Assembly (NCBI GenBank): GCA_947488635.1
Contig: CANLAY010000075.1
Location: 1 to 5,351 of the forward strand
DNA: 5,351 nt
DNA from: Candidatus Nanopelagicaceae bacterium
Lineage (GTDB): Bacteria; Actinomycetota; Actinomycetes; Nanopelagicales; Nanopelagicaceae
Direction: 5' to 3'
The notes under the pieces: generated by a model
The model's database searches: none
Told to the model about the DNA's origin: nothing
The model's input: only the letters and a program-made list of their open reading frames with translations
Shown: positions 1 through 5,351 of the stretch, piece by piece
How positions within the stretch are numbered: position 1 is the stretch's first letter
Layout: each line of letters begins with the position of its first letter
Made by a program: the position numbers and the translations under genes

Positions 1-8
1 AAGTAAAG

Positions 9-83
9 GCCTCCCTAGCTCAGTGGTAGAGCAACGCACTTGTAATGCGTAGGTCGTCAGTTCAATCCTGACGGGGGGCTCCA
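9..83 (+). tRNA. tRNA-Thr, anticodon UGU
   Basis: The stretch folds into a full cloverleaf. The acceptor stem GCCTCCC (9-15) pairs with GGGGGGC (73-79) with one T-G wobble. The D stem is GCTC (18-21)/GAGC (29-32), the anticodon stem ACGCA (34-38)/TGCGT (46-50), and the T stem GTCAG (56-60)/CTGAC (68-72) with loop TTCAATC. The anticodon loop CTTGTAA places TGT at 41-43, which reads ACA (and other ACN by wobble) threonine codons. The discriminator base is T80 and the CCA end (81-83) is encoded in the DNA. No intron or variable arm is present. The promoter lies left of the window, and no terminator hairpin follows before the next gene. Confidence 0.97.
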
Positions 84-115
84 GTTTATAAAACGAGAGC
101 AACTACCTATCTTGT

Positions 116-121
116 TAGACT
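116..121 (+). promoter_or_regulatory. Candidate -10 hexamer for a leaderless carbonic anhydrase mRNA
   Basis: TAGACT fits the TANNNT pattern of a sigma-70-type -10 element and ends 7 bases before the ATG at 129, so transcription would begin at or next to the A of the start codon. No good Shine-Dalgarno sequence precedes this ATG and no clear -35 box is visible. A match this short can arise by chance. Read-through from the upstream tRNA is the alternative. Confidence 0.45.
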
Positions 122-128
122 ACGAGCC

Positions 129-653
129 ATGAGCACACCAATAAATCCAGAGTTTGAACCTGGCTTTGATGATCTTTGGCGCGCCAATGAAGATTATGCA
201 AAGAGTTTTAAATATAGCGAACTAACTGGCCGAGCAGCGCGTGGTTTAGCGATTGTTACCTGCATGGATTCACGGATTAATCCGCTTTCGGTAGTTGGCA
301 TGAAATCTGGCGATGCCAAAATTTTGCGTAATGCTGGAGCTCGCGTCACACAAGACGTACTTCGCACATTGGTTTTAGCGACCTACCTACTTGGCGTTGA
401 TCGTATTTTGGTTATGCCACACACTGATTGTCGTATGGCCCAAGAGGATGAAGAAGTTATTCATGCAATGATTGAAGAAAAACATGGCGTAGATACTCGC
501 TCACTCGAATTTAATACTGTGGTTGATCAGCGCGCTGCACTAAGTCAGGATCTCGCGCGCATCCGCGCATTTCCGTTAATTCCTAAGAATGTGATTGTTA
601 GTGGCGGAATTTACAATGTAACAACCGGCAAGATTGAACCAATCGAGAGTTAA
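129..653 (+). CDS. Beta-class carbonic anhydrase
   Basis: This 174-residue cytoplasmic zinc enzyme interconverts CO2 and bicarbonate. The beta-class signature is complete: Cys45, His98 and Cys101 are the expected zinc ligands, and Asp47-Arg49 in the CMDSR motif form the usual catalytic dyad. The RNAGARV block (67-73) and the C-terminal GGIYNVTTGKIEP stretch are also typical. The length fits the short bacterial branch (about 160-180 residues, the group that includes mycobacterial Rv1284). There is no signal peptide or added transporter domain. The ATG at 129 lacks a real Shine-Dalgarno sequence but sits 7 bases after a TAGACT -10-like hexamer, suggesting a leaderless mRNA. The stop overlaps the stop of the convergent hydrolase gene. 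The likely role is bicarbonate supply for carboxylases; this is inferred from the family. Confidence 0.93.
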   Translation: MSTPINPEFEPGFDDLWRANEDYAKSFKYSELTGRAARGLAIVTCMDSRINPLSVVGMKSGDAKILRNAGARVTQDVLRTLVLATYLLGVDRILVMPHTDCRMAQEDEEVIHAMIEEKHGVDTRSLEFNTVVDQRAALSQDLARIRAFPLIPKNVIVSGGIYNVTTGKIEPIES

Positions 654-1423
654 GCAGGGTTAGTCCGGCGAATTGGTTGTCGAGTTACTGGGTAAGACTG
701 ATCGCTTAAAAAGCTTTTAATCATTGCAGTAACAATTTCAGGTTTTTCTTTTACTAACCCATGCGAAGTTCCTGGAACAATGGCTAATTGACCAAGTGGC
801 AGAGCTTCATAAAGTTCAATTGAATGCGAATGTTTAACAACATCATCATCGCCAGCCATTACTAGCGTTGGCACACTTATCTGCGCGATCTCTGCGATAT
901 CTATATTTGGTTCGACTTTCCAAATCTCGTGCATTTTGGCATTCTTTATTGCAAGCGTTTCTGGCGCATCAGGTGACATCAAAGCGTATTCAGCGCGCTC
1001 TTCATCGCTGATTCCAGCCGGATCAAATACCGGCAGCTCAACAATCCCATCAGCGCTGAAGTTAGCCGCAATTGAAACAATCGACTTAACTAGATCGGGC
1101 CGTGCGATAGCAACCATTAGTGCAATATTTGCACCATCGCTATAACCAACTAAATGAACTGGTTTCTCAATTACCTCTGTAATAAATGCAATTGCTTCAT
1201 CACGTTGAAAATCGAAGTGGAAACTGCCTGGTTGGTCTGCACTACGGCCATGGCCAGCACGATCGTATGCATATAAATAAAATGAATCCTGTAGAGGCGC
1301 AACCATTACATCAGCGAATGAATCGGTATTGCTTAGTCCGCCATGTAATAGAAGAACAGGTTCACCGCTATTGGCCCATTCGAAACTCCACAGCGGGTAA
1401 CCGGAGACGTTTAAATATTTCAT
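650..1423 (-). CDS. Alpha/beta-fold hydrolase
   Basis: This 257-residue protein is a single-domain alpha/beta hydrolase with all expected catalytic parts. LLLHGG (24-29) forms the oxyanion-hole loop, YDRAGHGRS (53-61) is the usual conserved block, and GYSDG (93-97) is the nucleophile elbow with Ser95. Asp192 or a neighbour in GDDD (191-194) is the likely acid, and His221 in GTSHG is the base. A short helical cap lies around 121-180. No signal peptide is seen, so it should act in the cytoplasm. The family covers esterases, lactonases, haloperoxidase-like enzymes and MenH/BioH-like enzymes, and the sequence does not fix the substrate. Its ATG is 13 bases beyond the NADH dehydrogenase stop with only a weak GAAG upstream, so it is probably co-transcribed with that gene. 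The C-terminal tail beyond about residue 242 is polar and basic. Confidence 0.9.
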   Translation of the reverse strand: MKYLNVSGYPLWSFEWANSGEPVLLLHGGLSNTDSFADVMVAPLQDSFYLYAYDRAGHGRSADQPGSFHFDFQRDEAIAFITEVIEKPVHLVGYSDGANIALMVAIARPDLVKSIVSIAANFSADGIVELPVFDPAGISDEERAEYALMSPDAPETLAIKNAKMHEIWKVEPNIDIAEIAQISVPTLVMAGDDDVVKHSHSIELYEALPLGQLAIVPGTSHGLVKEKPEIVTAMIKSFLSDQSYPVTRQPIRRTNPA

Positions 1424-1436
1424 CTTCGTTTATCGA

Positions 1437-2660
1437 TTACGCAATATCCATAATGTGGCGATTTCCGCGATCAAAAGTTAAGTAGTTCCAGGTCCAGTCT
1501 GCAATTGTGCCAACCTTATTGCGACCACCTAAGAGATAGAAGAGATGGAGGAAAATCCAGATAAACCAAGCAGGAACTCCGGTTAGTTTAAGATTTTTAA
1601 CTTCGACAACTGCCTTATGGCGGCCGATAGTGGCCATAGAACCTTTATCGCGGTATTTAAAATCTTGCGCAGGGCGTCCATTGCTCAGATTTAATATCTG
1701 TTTTGCAGCCCAGGCACCTTGTTGAAGTGCAACCGGTGCAACCATAGGAAGCAAATTGCCGTTTTCATCAGTTAAGCCTGCAATGTCACCAATTGCCCAA
1801 ATGTTTGGGTAGTGATTTACCTGCAACGTAGGCGTGGTATCAATTCTTGATTTAACAATTGGCAGCTTTAGCGCTTCTGCAGTTGGCTCACCGCGCACGC
1901 CGGCAGCCCAAATAGTTACTTCAGATGGGATATCAGCACCATCTTTGATTGAGATTTTGCGGGGTGCAACTTTTGCGACGGCAGTATTTAAGAAAACCTG
2001 AACGCCCATTTTTTCTAAATCTTGTTTAGTACGTGCTGATAACTTGGCTGAAAATGTAGGCAACAAACGTGGCCCAGCTTCGATCAAATTAATCTTCATG
2101 TGTGTTGCCGCATGTTTGTGGTCATTCTTAAGAGGCCCAGAAATAAGTTCGGCTAACGCGCCGGCCATCTCAACACCAGTTGGTCCGCCACCGACCACTG
2201 TTAGAGAAAGAACAGTGTCATCTTCAAAGCGACAGAGATCTTCAAATCGGCGCATAATTTCGGCTCGAATGTTGATCGCATCGGCAACGCTCTTCATGCC
2301 CAGTGCGTGCTCATTTACACCTGGAATATTGAAATCTGCAGTTGCTGAACCTAAGGCAAAAATTAAGTGATCAAAATGTAGAATTTCGCTGCTATCTAAC
2401 TTAATCGCTTGGTTCTTGTGATCGATTTCTATAGGTGAGCCCATGCGAAATTTAATGTCACTTTTGCGAAGTGCGCTTCGGACTGGATAAGCCACATGGT
2501 CAGCTGCTAACCCAGCAGTTGCTACCTGGTAGAGCAAAGGCAGAAAAGTTTGGAAATTATGGCGATCGACCAGGGTCACATCTGCTTTGCCAGCTAATTC
2601 GCGGGCAGCAGTTAAACCACCAAAGCCCGCACCCAAAATAACTACGCGAGGCTTAGCCAT
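1437..2660 (-). CDS. ndh: Type II NADH dehydrogenase (NDH-2), NADH:quinone oxidoreductase
   Basis: This 407-residue single-subunit flavoenzyme passes electrons from NADH through FAD to membrane quinone without pumping protons. The FAD dinucleotide fold opens with GAGFGG (10-15) and its acidic partner is Asp32. A second nucleotide fold for NADH has VVGGGPTGVEMAG (155-167), with Glu194 closing it. AIGD (289-292) is the second FAD contact, and PVALQQG (309-315) matches the quinone-site AxxQ motif of NDH-2. Near the C-terminus a hydrophobic aromatic run (361-378) fits the amphipathic segment that holds NDH-2 on the inner membrane face. The length is normal for the family. The ATG has a strong AAGGAG five bases upstream, the only clear one in this window. 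The gene heads a two-gene unit with the hydrolase and diverges from the SDR-DUF2867 gene. Sulfide:quinone reductase is a related alternative, but the expected redox cysteines are missing (the only Cys is at 143). Confidence 0.94.
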   Translation of the reverse strand: MAKPRVVILGAGFGGLTAARELAGKADVTLVDRHNFQTFLPLLYQVATAGLAADHVAYPVRSALRKSDIKFRMGSPIEIDHKNQAIKLDSSEILHFDHLIFALGSATADFNIPGVNEHALGMKSVADAINIRAEIMRRFEDLCRFEDDTVLSLTVVGGGPTGVEMAGALAELISGPLKNDHKHAATHMKINLIEAGPRLLPTFSAKLSARTKQDLEKMGVQVFLNTAVAKVAPRKISIKDGADIPSEVTIWAAGVRGEPTAEALKLPIVKSRIDTTPTLQVNHYPNIWAIGDIAGLTDENGNLLPMVAPVALQQGAWAAKQILNLSNGRPAQDFKYRDKGSMATIGRHKAVVEVKNLKLTGVPAWFIWIFLHLFYLLGGRNKVGTIADWTWNYLTFDRGNRHIMDIA

Positions 2661-2665
2661 GTGAT

Positions 2666-2671
2666 CTCCTT
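2666..2671 (-). promoter_or_regulatory. Shine-Dalgarno site of the NADH dehydrogenase gene
   Basis: On the minus strand the sequence AAGGAG lies 5 bases before the ATG at 2660. It is the only full Shine-Dalgarno match in front of any gene here and fixes the NDH-2 start. It shows that the organism uses leadered initiation for at least some genes. Confidence 0.85.
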
Positions 2672-2679
2672 CCCAAATT

Positions 2680-2695
2680 CAAAACTGCAAAACTA
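2680..2695. repeat. Two 8-bp tandem units in the divergent promoter region
   Basis: CAAAACTG is followed directly by CAAAACTA, giving two units that match in seven of eight bases. They lie between the proposed divergent -10 elements and the NDH-2 Shine-Dalgarno site. They would fall in the 5' leader of the NDH-2 mRNA and upstream of the rightward promoter. They could be an operator half-site pair or chance in A-rich DNA. Confidence 0.35.
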
Positions 2696-2703
2696 ATTGG
2701 TTA

Positions 2704-2709
2704 AGTCTA
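2704..2709 (-). promoter_or_regulatory. Candidate -10 hexamer for the NADH dehydrogenase-hydrolase unit
   Basis: The minus strand reads TAGACT, identical to the hexamer before the carbonic anhydrase gene. A start about 7 bases downstream would be near 2696 and give a leader of about 36 bases that carries the AAGGAG site. No convincing -35 box is visible. Its first two bases overlap the rightward -10 candidate on the other strand. Confidence 0.45.
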
Positions 2710-2713
2710 TTGT
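2708..2713 (+). promoter_or_regulatory. Candidate -10 hexamer for a leaderless SDR-DUF2867 mRNA
   Basis: TATTGT fits TANNNT and ends exactly 7 bases before the ATG at 2721, the same spacing as at the carbonic anhydrase gene. This supports transcription starting at the start codon. A weak -35-like CTGCAA lies 17 bases upstream at 2685-2690. There is no Shine-Dalgarno sequence on this strand. Confidence 0.45.
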
Positions 2714-2720
2714 TTATCTC

Positions 2721-4202
2721 ATGGAACCGCAGACCAAAGACCGCAAGTACCTAGTAACAGGGGCTTCTGGCTATGTGGGTGGTCGCTTGGTACGAAGTTT
2801 ATTGAATGAAGATTTAGAAGTACGGGTCTTTGTCCGCGATAAAGAGAAAATTAAAGGTCAACCTTGGTTTAACCATGTGGAAATTGTGGAAGGAAATGCC
2901 AACTCCGAGTCCGATTTAATTGCAGCGCTAACTGGAGTTCATACTGCGTTCTATTTATTGCACTCCATTAATCTGGGTAAGAATTTTGATGACATTGAAG
3001 CGGTTATGGCTCGTGGTTTCGCTAAAGCGGCTGAAGCTGCAGGAATTTCACAAATCGTTTATCTGGGCGGAATCGCAAATGATAAAAAATCTAGCCAGCA
3101 TTTAGCGTCTCGCGTTCAAACTGGTGCTGAATTAGCATCTGGCGCTGTCCCAGTATTAGAACTACGCGCCGGAATAATTATTGGTTCTGGTTCGGCATCC
3201 TTTGAAATGTTGCGTCACTTGACGCATCGACTGCCGATCATGACAACTCCTAAGTGGGTTTCAAATCTAACTCACCCAATTGCAATTAGAGATGTGCTTT
3301 ATTACTTACGTGGTGCGGCAGTTCTAGAATCCCCAATAGACCAAGTTTTTGACATCGGTGGACCCGAGATACTTTCTTATGCTGACATGATGCAAAAATT
3401 TGCCAAACTATCTGGCTTACCGCGCCGCTGGATTATTAAAGTCCCAGTGTTAACGCCAGAGCTATCAAGTCTGTGGATTGGGCTGGTAACACCAGTTCCA
3501 ACCGCGCTCGCTCGACCACTCGTTGGCTCCTTGATCAACGAAGTTGTGGCAGATCCAAAGAAAAGCATTAATGATTTGATTCCGCCGCCACCTGAAGGAT
3601 TGCTTAATGTTGAGAGCGCAGTTACTTACGCGCTTTCAAAAACCAGTGATGGCCAAGTAGAGAGCAGATGGTCTGATGCCTCTTATCCAACTGCGCCATG
3701 GCAGAAAGCCCAAGGAGACCCCGACTGGGCGGGTGAAATGACTCTGAAAGATTTTCGCGAAACTACAACCGATATTCCATTAGCGCAAATTTGGAAAACC
3801 ATCGAAGGTATTGGCGGCCAGCACGGTTGGTATGGCTCGGATTTTCTCTGGTTTGCTCGAGGTTTGCTAGATCGCATGTTTGGTGGTGTTGGGTTACGTC
3901 GAGGTAGGCGAGATCCAGATCATTTACGAGTTGGAGACAGTTTAGATTTCTGGCGCGTTGAGAAAATTGAACGTGAATCTGTTTTACGCCTCTACGCCGA
4001 AATGGTCTTACCTGGCAAAGCGTGGCTGGAATTTCGAGTCAGTGAAGTAGACGGCAAAACTCACATCGAACAAGAGGCAACCTTTACGCCACATGGTTTA
4101 GGCGGCCAGTTGTATTGGTATTCAGTTCTGCCATTTCACACCTTTGTATTTCCAACCATGTTGCGCAACATAGTTAAAAAGACTCAGCGTGATATTCGTT
4201 AA
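2721..4202 (+). CDS. SDR-like NAD(P)-binding protein fused to a DUF2867 domain
   Basis: From ATG 2721 the protein has 493 residues and two parts. Residues 10-300 form an atypical extended short-chain dehydrogenase/reductase fold: TGASGYVGGRL (13-23) is the NAD(P)-binding glycine loop, NLTHPIAIRDV (182-192) and DIGGPEILSY (211-220) are the usual late SDR blocks, and LTPELSSLWIGLVTPVP (244-260) is typical of this fusion family. Residues about 345-485 match DUF2867, with RRGRRDP (393-399), GDSLDFWRVE (405-414) and PGKAWLEFRV (431-440). The canonical SDR YxxxK pair is not seen where expected (HLASR, 127-131), so classical dehydrogenase chemistry is doubtful. Substrate and role are unknown. No signal peptide is present. 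A TTG at 2697 would add eight residues, but it has no ribosome site and lies upstream of the inferred transcript start, so I prefer the ATG. The DUF2867 name is from memory of family patterns. Confidence 0.88.
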   Translation: MEPQTKDRKYLVTGASGYVGGRLVRSLLNEDLEVRVFVRDKEKIKGQPWFNHVEIVEGNANSESDLIAALTGVHTAFYLLHSINLGKNFDDIEAVMARGFAKAAEAAGISQIVYLGGIANDKKSSQHLASRVQTGAELASGAVPVLELRAGIIIGSGSASFEMLRHLTHRLPIMTTPKWVSNLTHPIAIRDVLYYLRGAAVLESPIDQVFDIGGPEILSYADMMQKFAKLSGLPRRWIIKVPVLTPELSSLWIGLVTPVPTALARPLVGSLINEVVADPKKSINDLIPPPPEGLLNVESAVTYALSKTSDGQVESRWSDASYPTAPWQKAQGDPDWAGEMTLKDFRETTTDIPLAQIWKTIEGIGGQHGWYGSDFLWFARGLLDRMFGGVGLRRGRRDPDHLRVGDSLDFWRVEKIERESVLRLYAEMVLPGKAWLEFRVSEVDGKTHIEQEATFTPHGLGGQLYWYSVLPFHTFVFPTMLRNIVKKTQRDIR

Positions 4203-4222
4203 CTAGATTTCCTAATTAGTGG

Positions 4223-4228
4223 CAGACT
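4223..4228 (+). promoter_or_regulatory. Weak -10-like hexamer before the decarboxylase gene
   Basis: CAGACT differs by one base from the TAGACT seen twice elsewhere and ends 6 bases before the ATG at 4235, so it could drive a leaderless mRNA. The first base of the hexamer is not the preferred T. The gap from the previous stop is only 32 bases, so read-through from the SDR-DUF2867 gene is equally possible. Confidence 0.25.
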
Positions 4229-4234
4229 CTCGGC

Positions 4235-5351
4235 ATGCATGAGTTCACTCCTGAAGTCGAAGCGCTAGCCAATGAGGTATTGGCCTATAGCCTCGAGCGG
4301 TTAAAAAGTGATCCACCATTAGATGGTCCACTCTCTGAAGCAGAACTATTTGCTCAAGTCGGAAATACAATCACTGCTAAAGGCCTAGGTGGCAAAGAAG
4401 CACTTGATGTTTTTACTTCGGTGTTAGCAAAGGCATGTATTTCAACGGATCACCCGCGCAATTTAGCTTTTATTCCATCGGCACCAAGTGAATATGCAAA
4501 CCTCTTTGATCTAGTAGTTGGCGCAAGTGCCCTCTATGGCGGTTCATGGCAAGAAGGTGCCGGTGCAGTTTTTGCTGAGAATCAAGCGCTGCGTTGGATC
4601 GCTGATTTAGCCGGCTTGCCGCAAAGTTCTGGTGGAGTTTTTGTGCAGGGCGGTACCGTCGGAAATCTTTCCGCGTTAGTTGTAGCGCGCGCACAAGCTC
4701 GTAAAAATTTCCCAGATACCACGCGCTGGGTAATCGCTTGTAGCGAACAAGCTCACTCATCTATTGCATCTGCGGCTCAAGTTATGGATGTCGATGTTTT
4801 AAAGATTGCCGTTGATGAAAATGGCAAATTGCAAGGTGAAACGGTTGCTAAAGAAATCGATGCACTACACCGACAAAGTGGTCGTCGGGTGTTTGCCATA
4901 GTTGCTACAGCGGGTACTACAAATCTAGGGATAATTGATGATTTAGCTGGAATCGGTGGAGCTGCAAAAGTTCGCGAGATCTGGTTCCATGTTGATGGCG
5001 CTTACGGGTTAGCAGCTTTATGTGCACCTTCAGTGCGAACACTGTTCAATGGCATAGAAAATGCCGATTCATTAATTGTTGATCCGCATAAATGGTTGTT
5101 TGCACCATACGATGCATGTGCATTAATTTATCGCACACCTGAATTAGCGCGTGAAGTTCATACTCAACATGCTTCGTACTTAGACACGTTGCATGATGGA
5201 AATTGGAATCCGTCTGACTATGCAATTCAGTTAACGCGTCGCACACGTGGTTTACCTTTTTGGTTTTCACTTGCAGCATACGGAACTAATGCCTATTCCG
5301 AAGCGATGGAACAATCACTTGAGGTTGCGAAATATGCTGCGCAAAAAGTTA
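4235..5351 (+). CDS. PLP-dependent group II decarboxylase, 3' end beyond window
   Basis: The frame is open from ATG 4235 to the window edge, giving 372 codons of a family usually about 450-490 residues long, so roughly the last fifth is missing. It belongs to the pyridoxal-phosphate group II decarboxylases (aromatic amino acid, glutamate, histidine and related decarboxylases). Lys286 in DPHKW (283-287) is the expected Schiff-base lysine. Asp254 in HVDGAYG should hold the pyridine nitrogen, His174 in EQAHSS should stack on the ring, and GGTVGN (139-144) plus TAGTTNLG (225-232) fit the cofactor pocket. The protein should be cytoplasmic. The substrate cannot be read from the sequence. An in-frame TAG at 4217 leaves 4235 as the first possible ATG. 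No Shine-Dalgarno site is seen. The gene follows the SDR-DUF2867 gene by 32 bases on the same strand and may share its transcript. A desulfinase or aldehyde-synthase activity, known in this fold, is possible. Confidence 0.9.
   Translation, partial: MHEFTPEVEALANEVLAYSLERLKSDPPLDGPLSEAELFAQVGNTITAKGLGGKEALDVFTSVLAKACISTDHPRNLAFIPSAPSEYANLFDLVVGASALYGGSWQEGAGAVFAENQALRWIADLAGLPQSSGGVFVQGGTVGNLSALVVARAQARKNFPDTTRWVIACSEQAHSSIASAAQVMDVDVLKIAVDENGKLQGETVAKEIDALHRQSGRRVFAIVATAGTTNLGIIDDLAGIGGAAKVREIWFHVDGAYGLAALCAPSVRTLFNGIENADSLIVDPHKWLFAPYDACALIYRTPELAREVHTQHASYLDTLHDGNWNPSDYAIQLTRRTRGLPFWFSLAAYGTNAYSEAMEQSLEVAKYAAQKV

Noticed and set aside
9..128. tRNA-Thr 3' end as an integration (attachment) site for a mobile element.
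   Set aside because: No integrase, duplicated tRNA 3' end or foreign-looking genes appear in the window; a housekeeping-type gene follows directly.
632..678. Possible terminator hairpins near the convergent junction: GATTG/CAATC at 632-644, and AACCAAT (637-643) with ATTGGTT (672-678).
   Set aside because: The first stem has only five pairs and a three-base loop. The second has seven pairs, rich in A/T, across a 28-base loop. Neither is followed by a T tract.
1186..1485. Open frame on the plus strand antisense to the hydrolase gene and the end of the NDH-2 gene.
   Set aside because: It has no recognisable domain or ribosome site, and it runs across two convincing minus-strand genes, so it is a shadow of their codon pattern.
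2697..2720. TTG 2697 as the start of the SDR-DUF2867 protein.
   Set aside because: It has no Shine-Dalgarno sequence, overlaps the proposed promoter, and adds eight residues before the usual N-terminus of the family.
4203..4220. CTAATTAG palindrome just after the SDR-DUF2867 stop.
   Set aside because: It is short and A/T-only in the core, has no T tract, and is too weak for a terminator. No other evidence supports a protein-binding site.
4470..4760. Minus-strand open frame inside the decarboxylase N-terminal half.
   Set aside because: The opposite strand encodes conserved cofactor-binding motifs. The antisense frame has no family resemblance or initiation signal.
5046..5279. Minus-strand open frame rich in His and Cys inside the decarboxylase.
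   Set aside because: The apparent His/Cys content is the complement of the decarboxylase coding sequence, which carries conserved motifs here. There is no regular zinc-binding spacing and no promoter or ribosome site.
129..5351. A CO2-handling functional link between the carbonic anhydrase and the decarboxylase.
   Set aside because: The genes are 3.6 kb apart and separated by an opposite-strand unit. Decarboxylases release CO2 without needing carbonic anhydrase, and nothing in the sequence suggests joint control.

Overview
The window looks like ordinary chromosome from a streamlined actinobacterium. By eye the G+C content is in the mid-40s per cent, intergenic gaps are very short, all four complete genes stop with TAA, and several protein families match actinobacterial types (small beta carbonic anhydrase, single-subunit NADH dehydrogenase, SDR-DUF2867 fusion, group II PLP decarboxylase). 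Freshwater planktonic Actinobacteria such as Nanopelagicales (acI) are my best guess. This is inferred from composition and gene style; no marker gene in the window proves it.

Layout from left to right. A tRNA-Thr(UGU) lies at 9-83, followed 45 bases later by a beta-class carbonic anhydrase (129-653, +). This gene converges on a minus-strand pair, and the two facing stop codons share the four bases TTAA. The minus pair reads leftward from about 2696: a type II NADH dehydrogenase (2660-1437) and, 13 bases after its stop, an alpha/beta hydrolase (1423-650). A compact divergent promoter of about 60 bases (2661-2720) separates the NADH dehydrogenase from a rightward gene for an SDR-DUF2867 protein (2721-4202). 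After a 32-base gap comes a PLP-dependent group II decarboxylase (4235 onward) that is cut by the window edge at codon 372. No stretch of more than 300 bases lacks a gene.

Functionally the genes are housekeeping or peripheral metabolism: CO2/bicarbonate interconversion, entry of NADH electrons into the quinone pool, a small-molecule hydrolase, an NAD(P)-binding protein of unknown substrate, and an amino-acid decarboxylase of unknown substrate. Nothing in the sequence ties all five into one pathway. I see no mobile element, CRISPR array, toxin-antitoxin pair, defence system or phage gene.

The most interesting signals are regulatory. Only the NADH dehydrogenase has a clear Shine-Dalgarno sequence. 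The carbonic anhydrase and the SDR gene each have a -10-like hexamer ending exactly 7 bases before the ATG, as expected for leaderless mRNAs. The divergent promoter appears to use two -10 hexamers on opposite strands that share their TA step.
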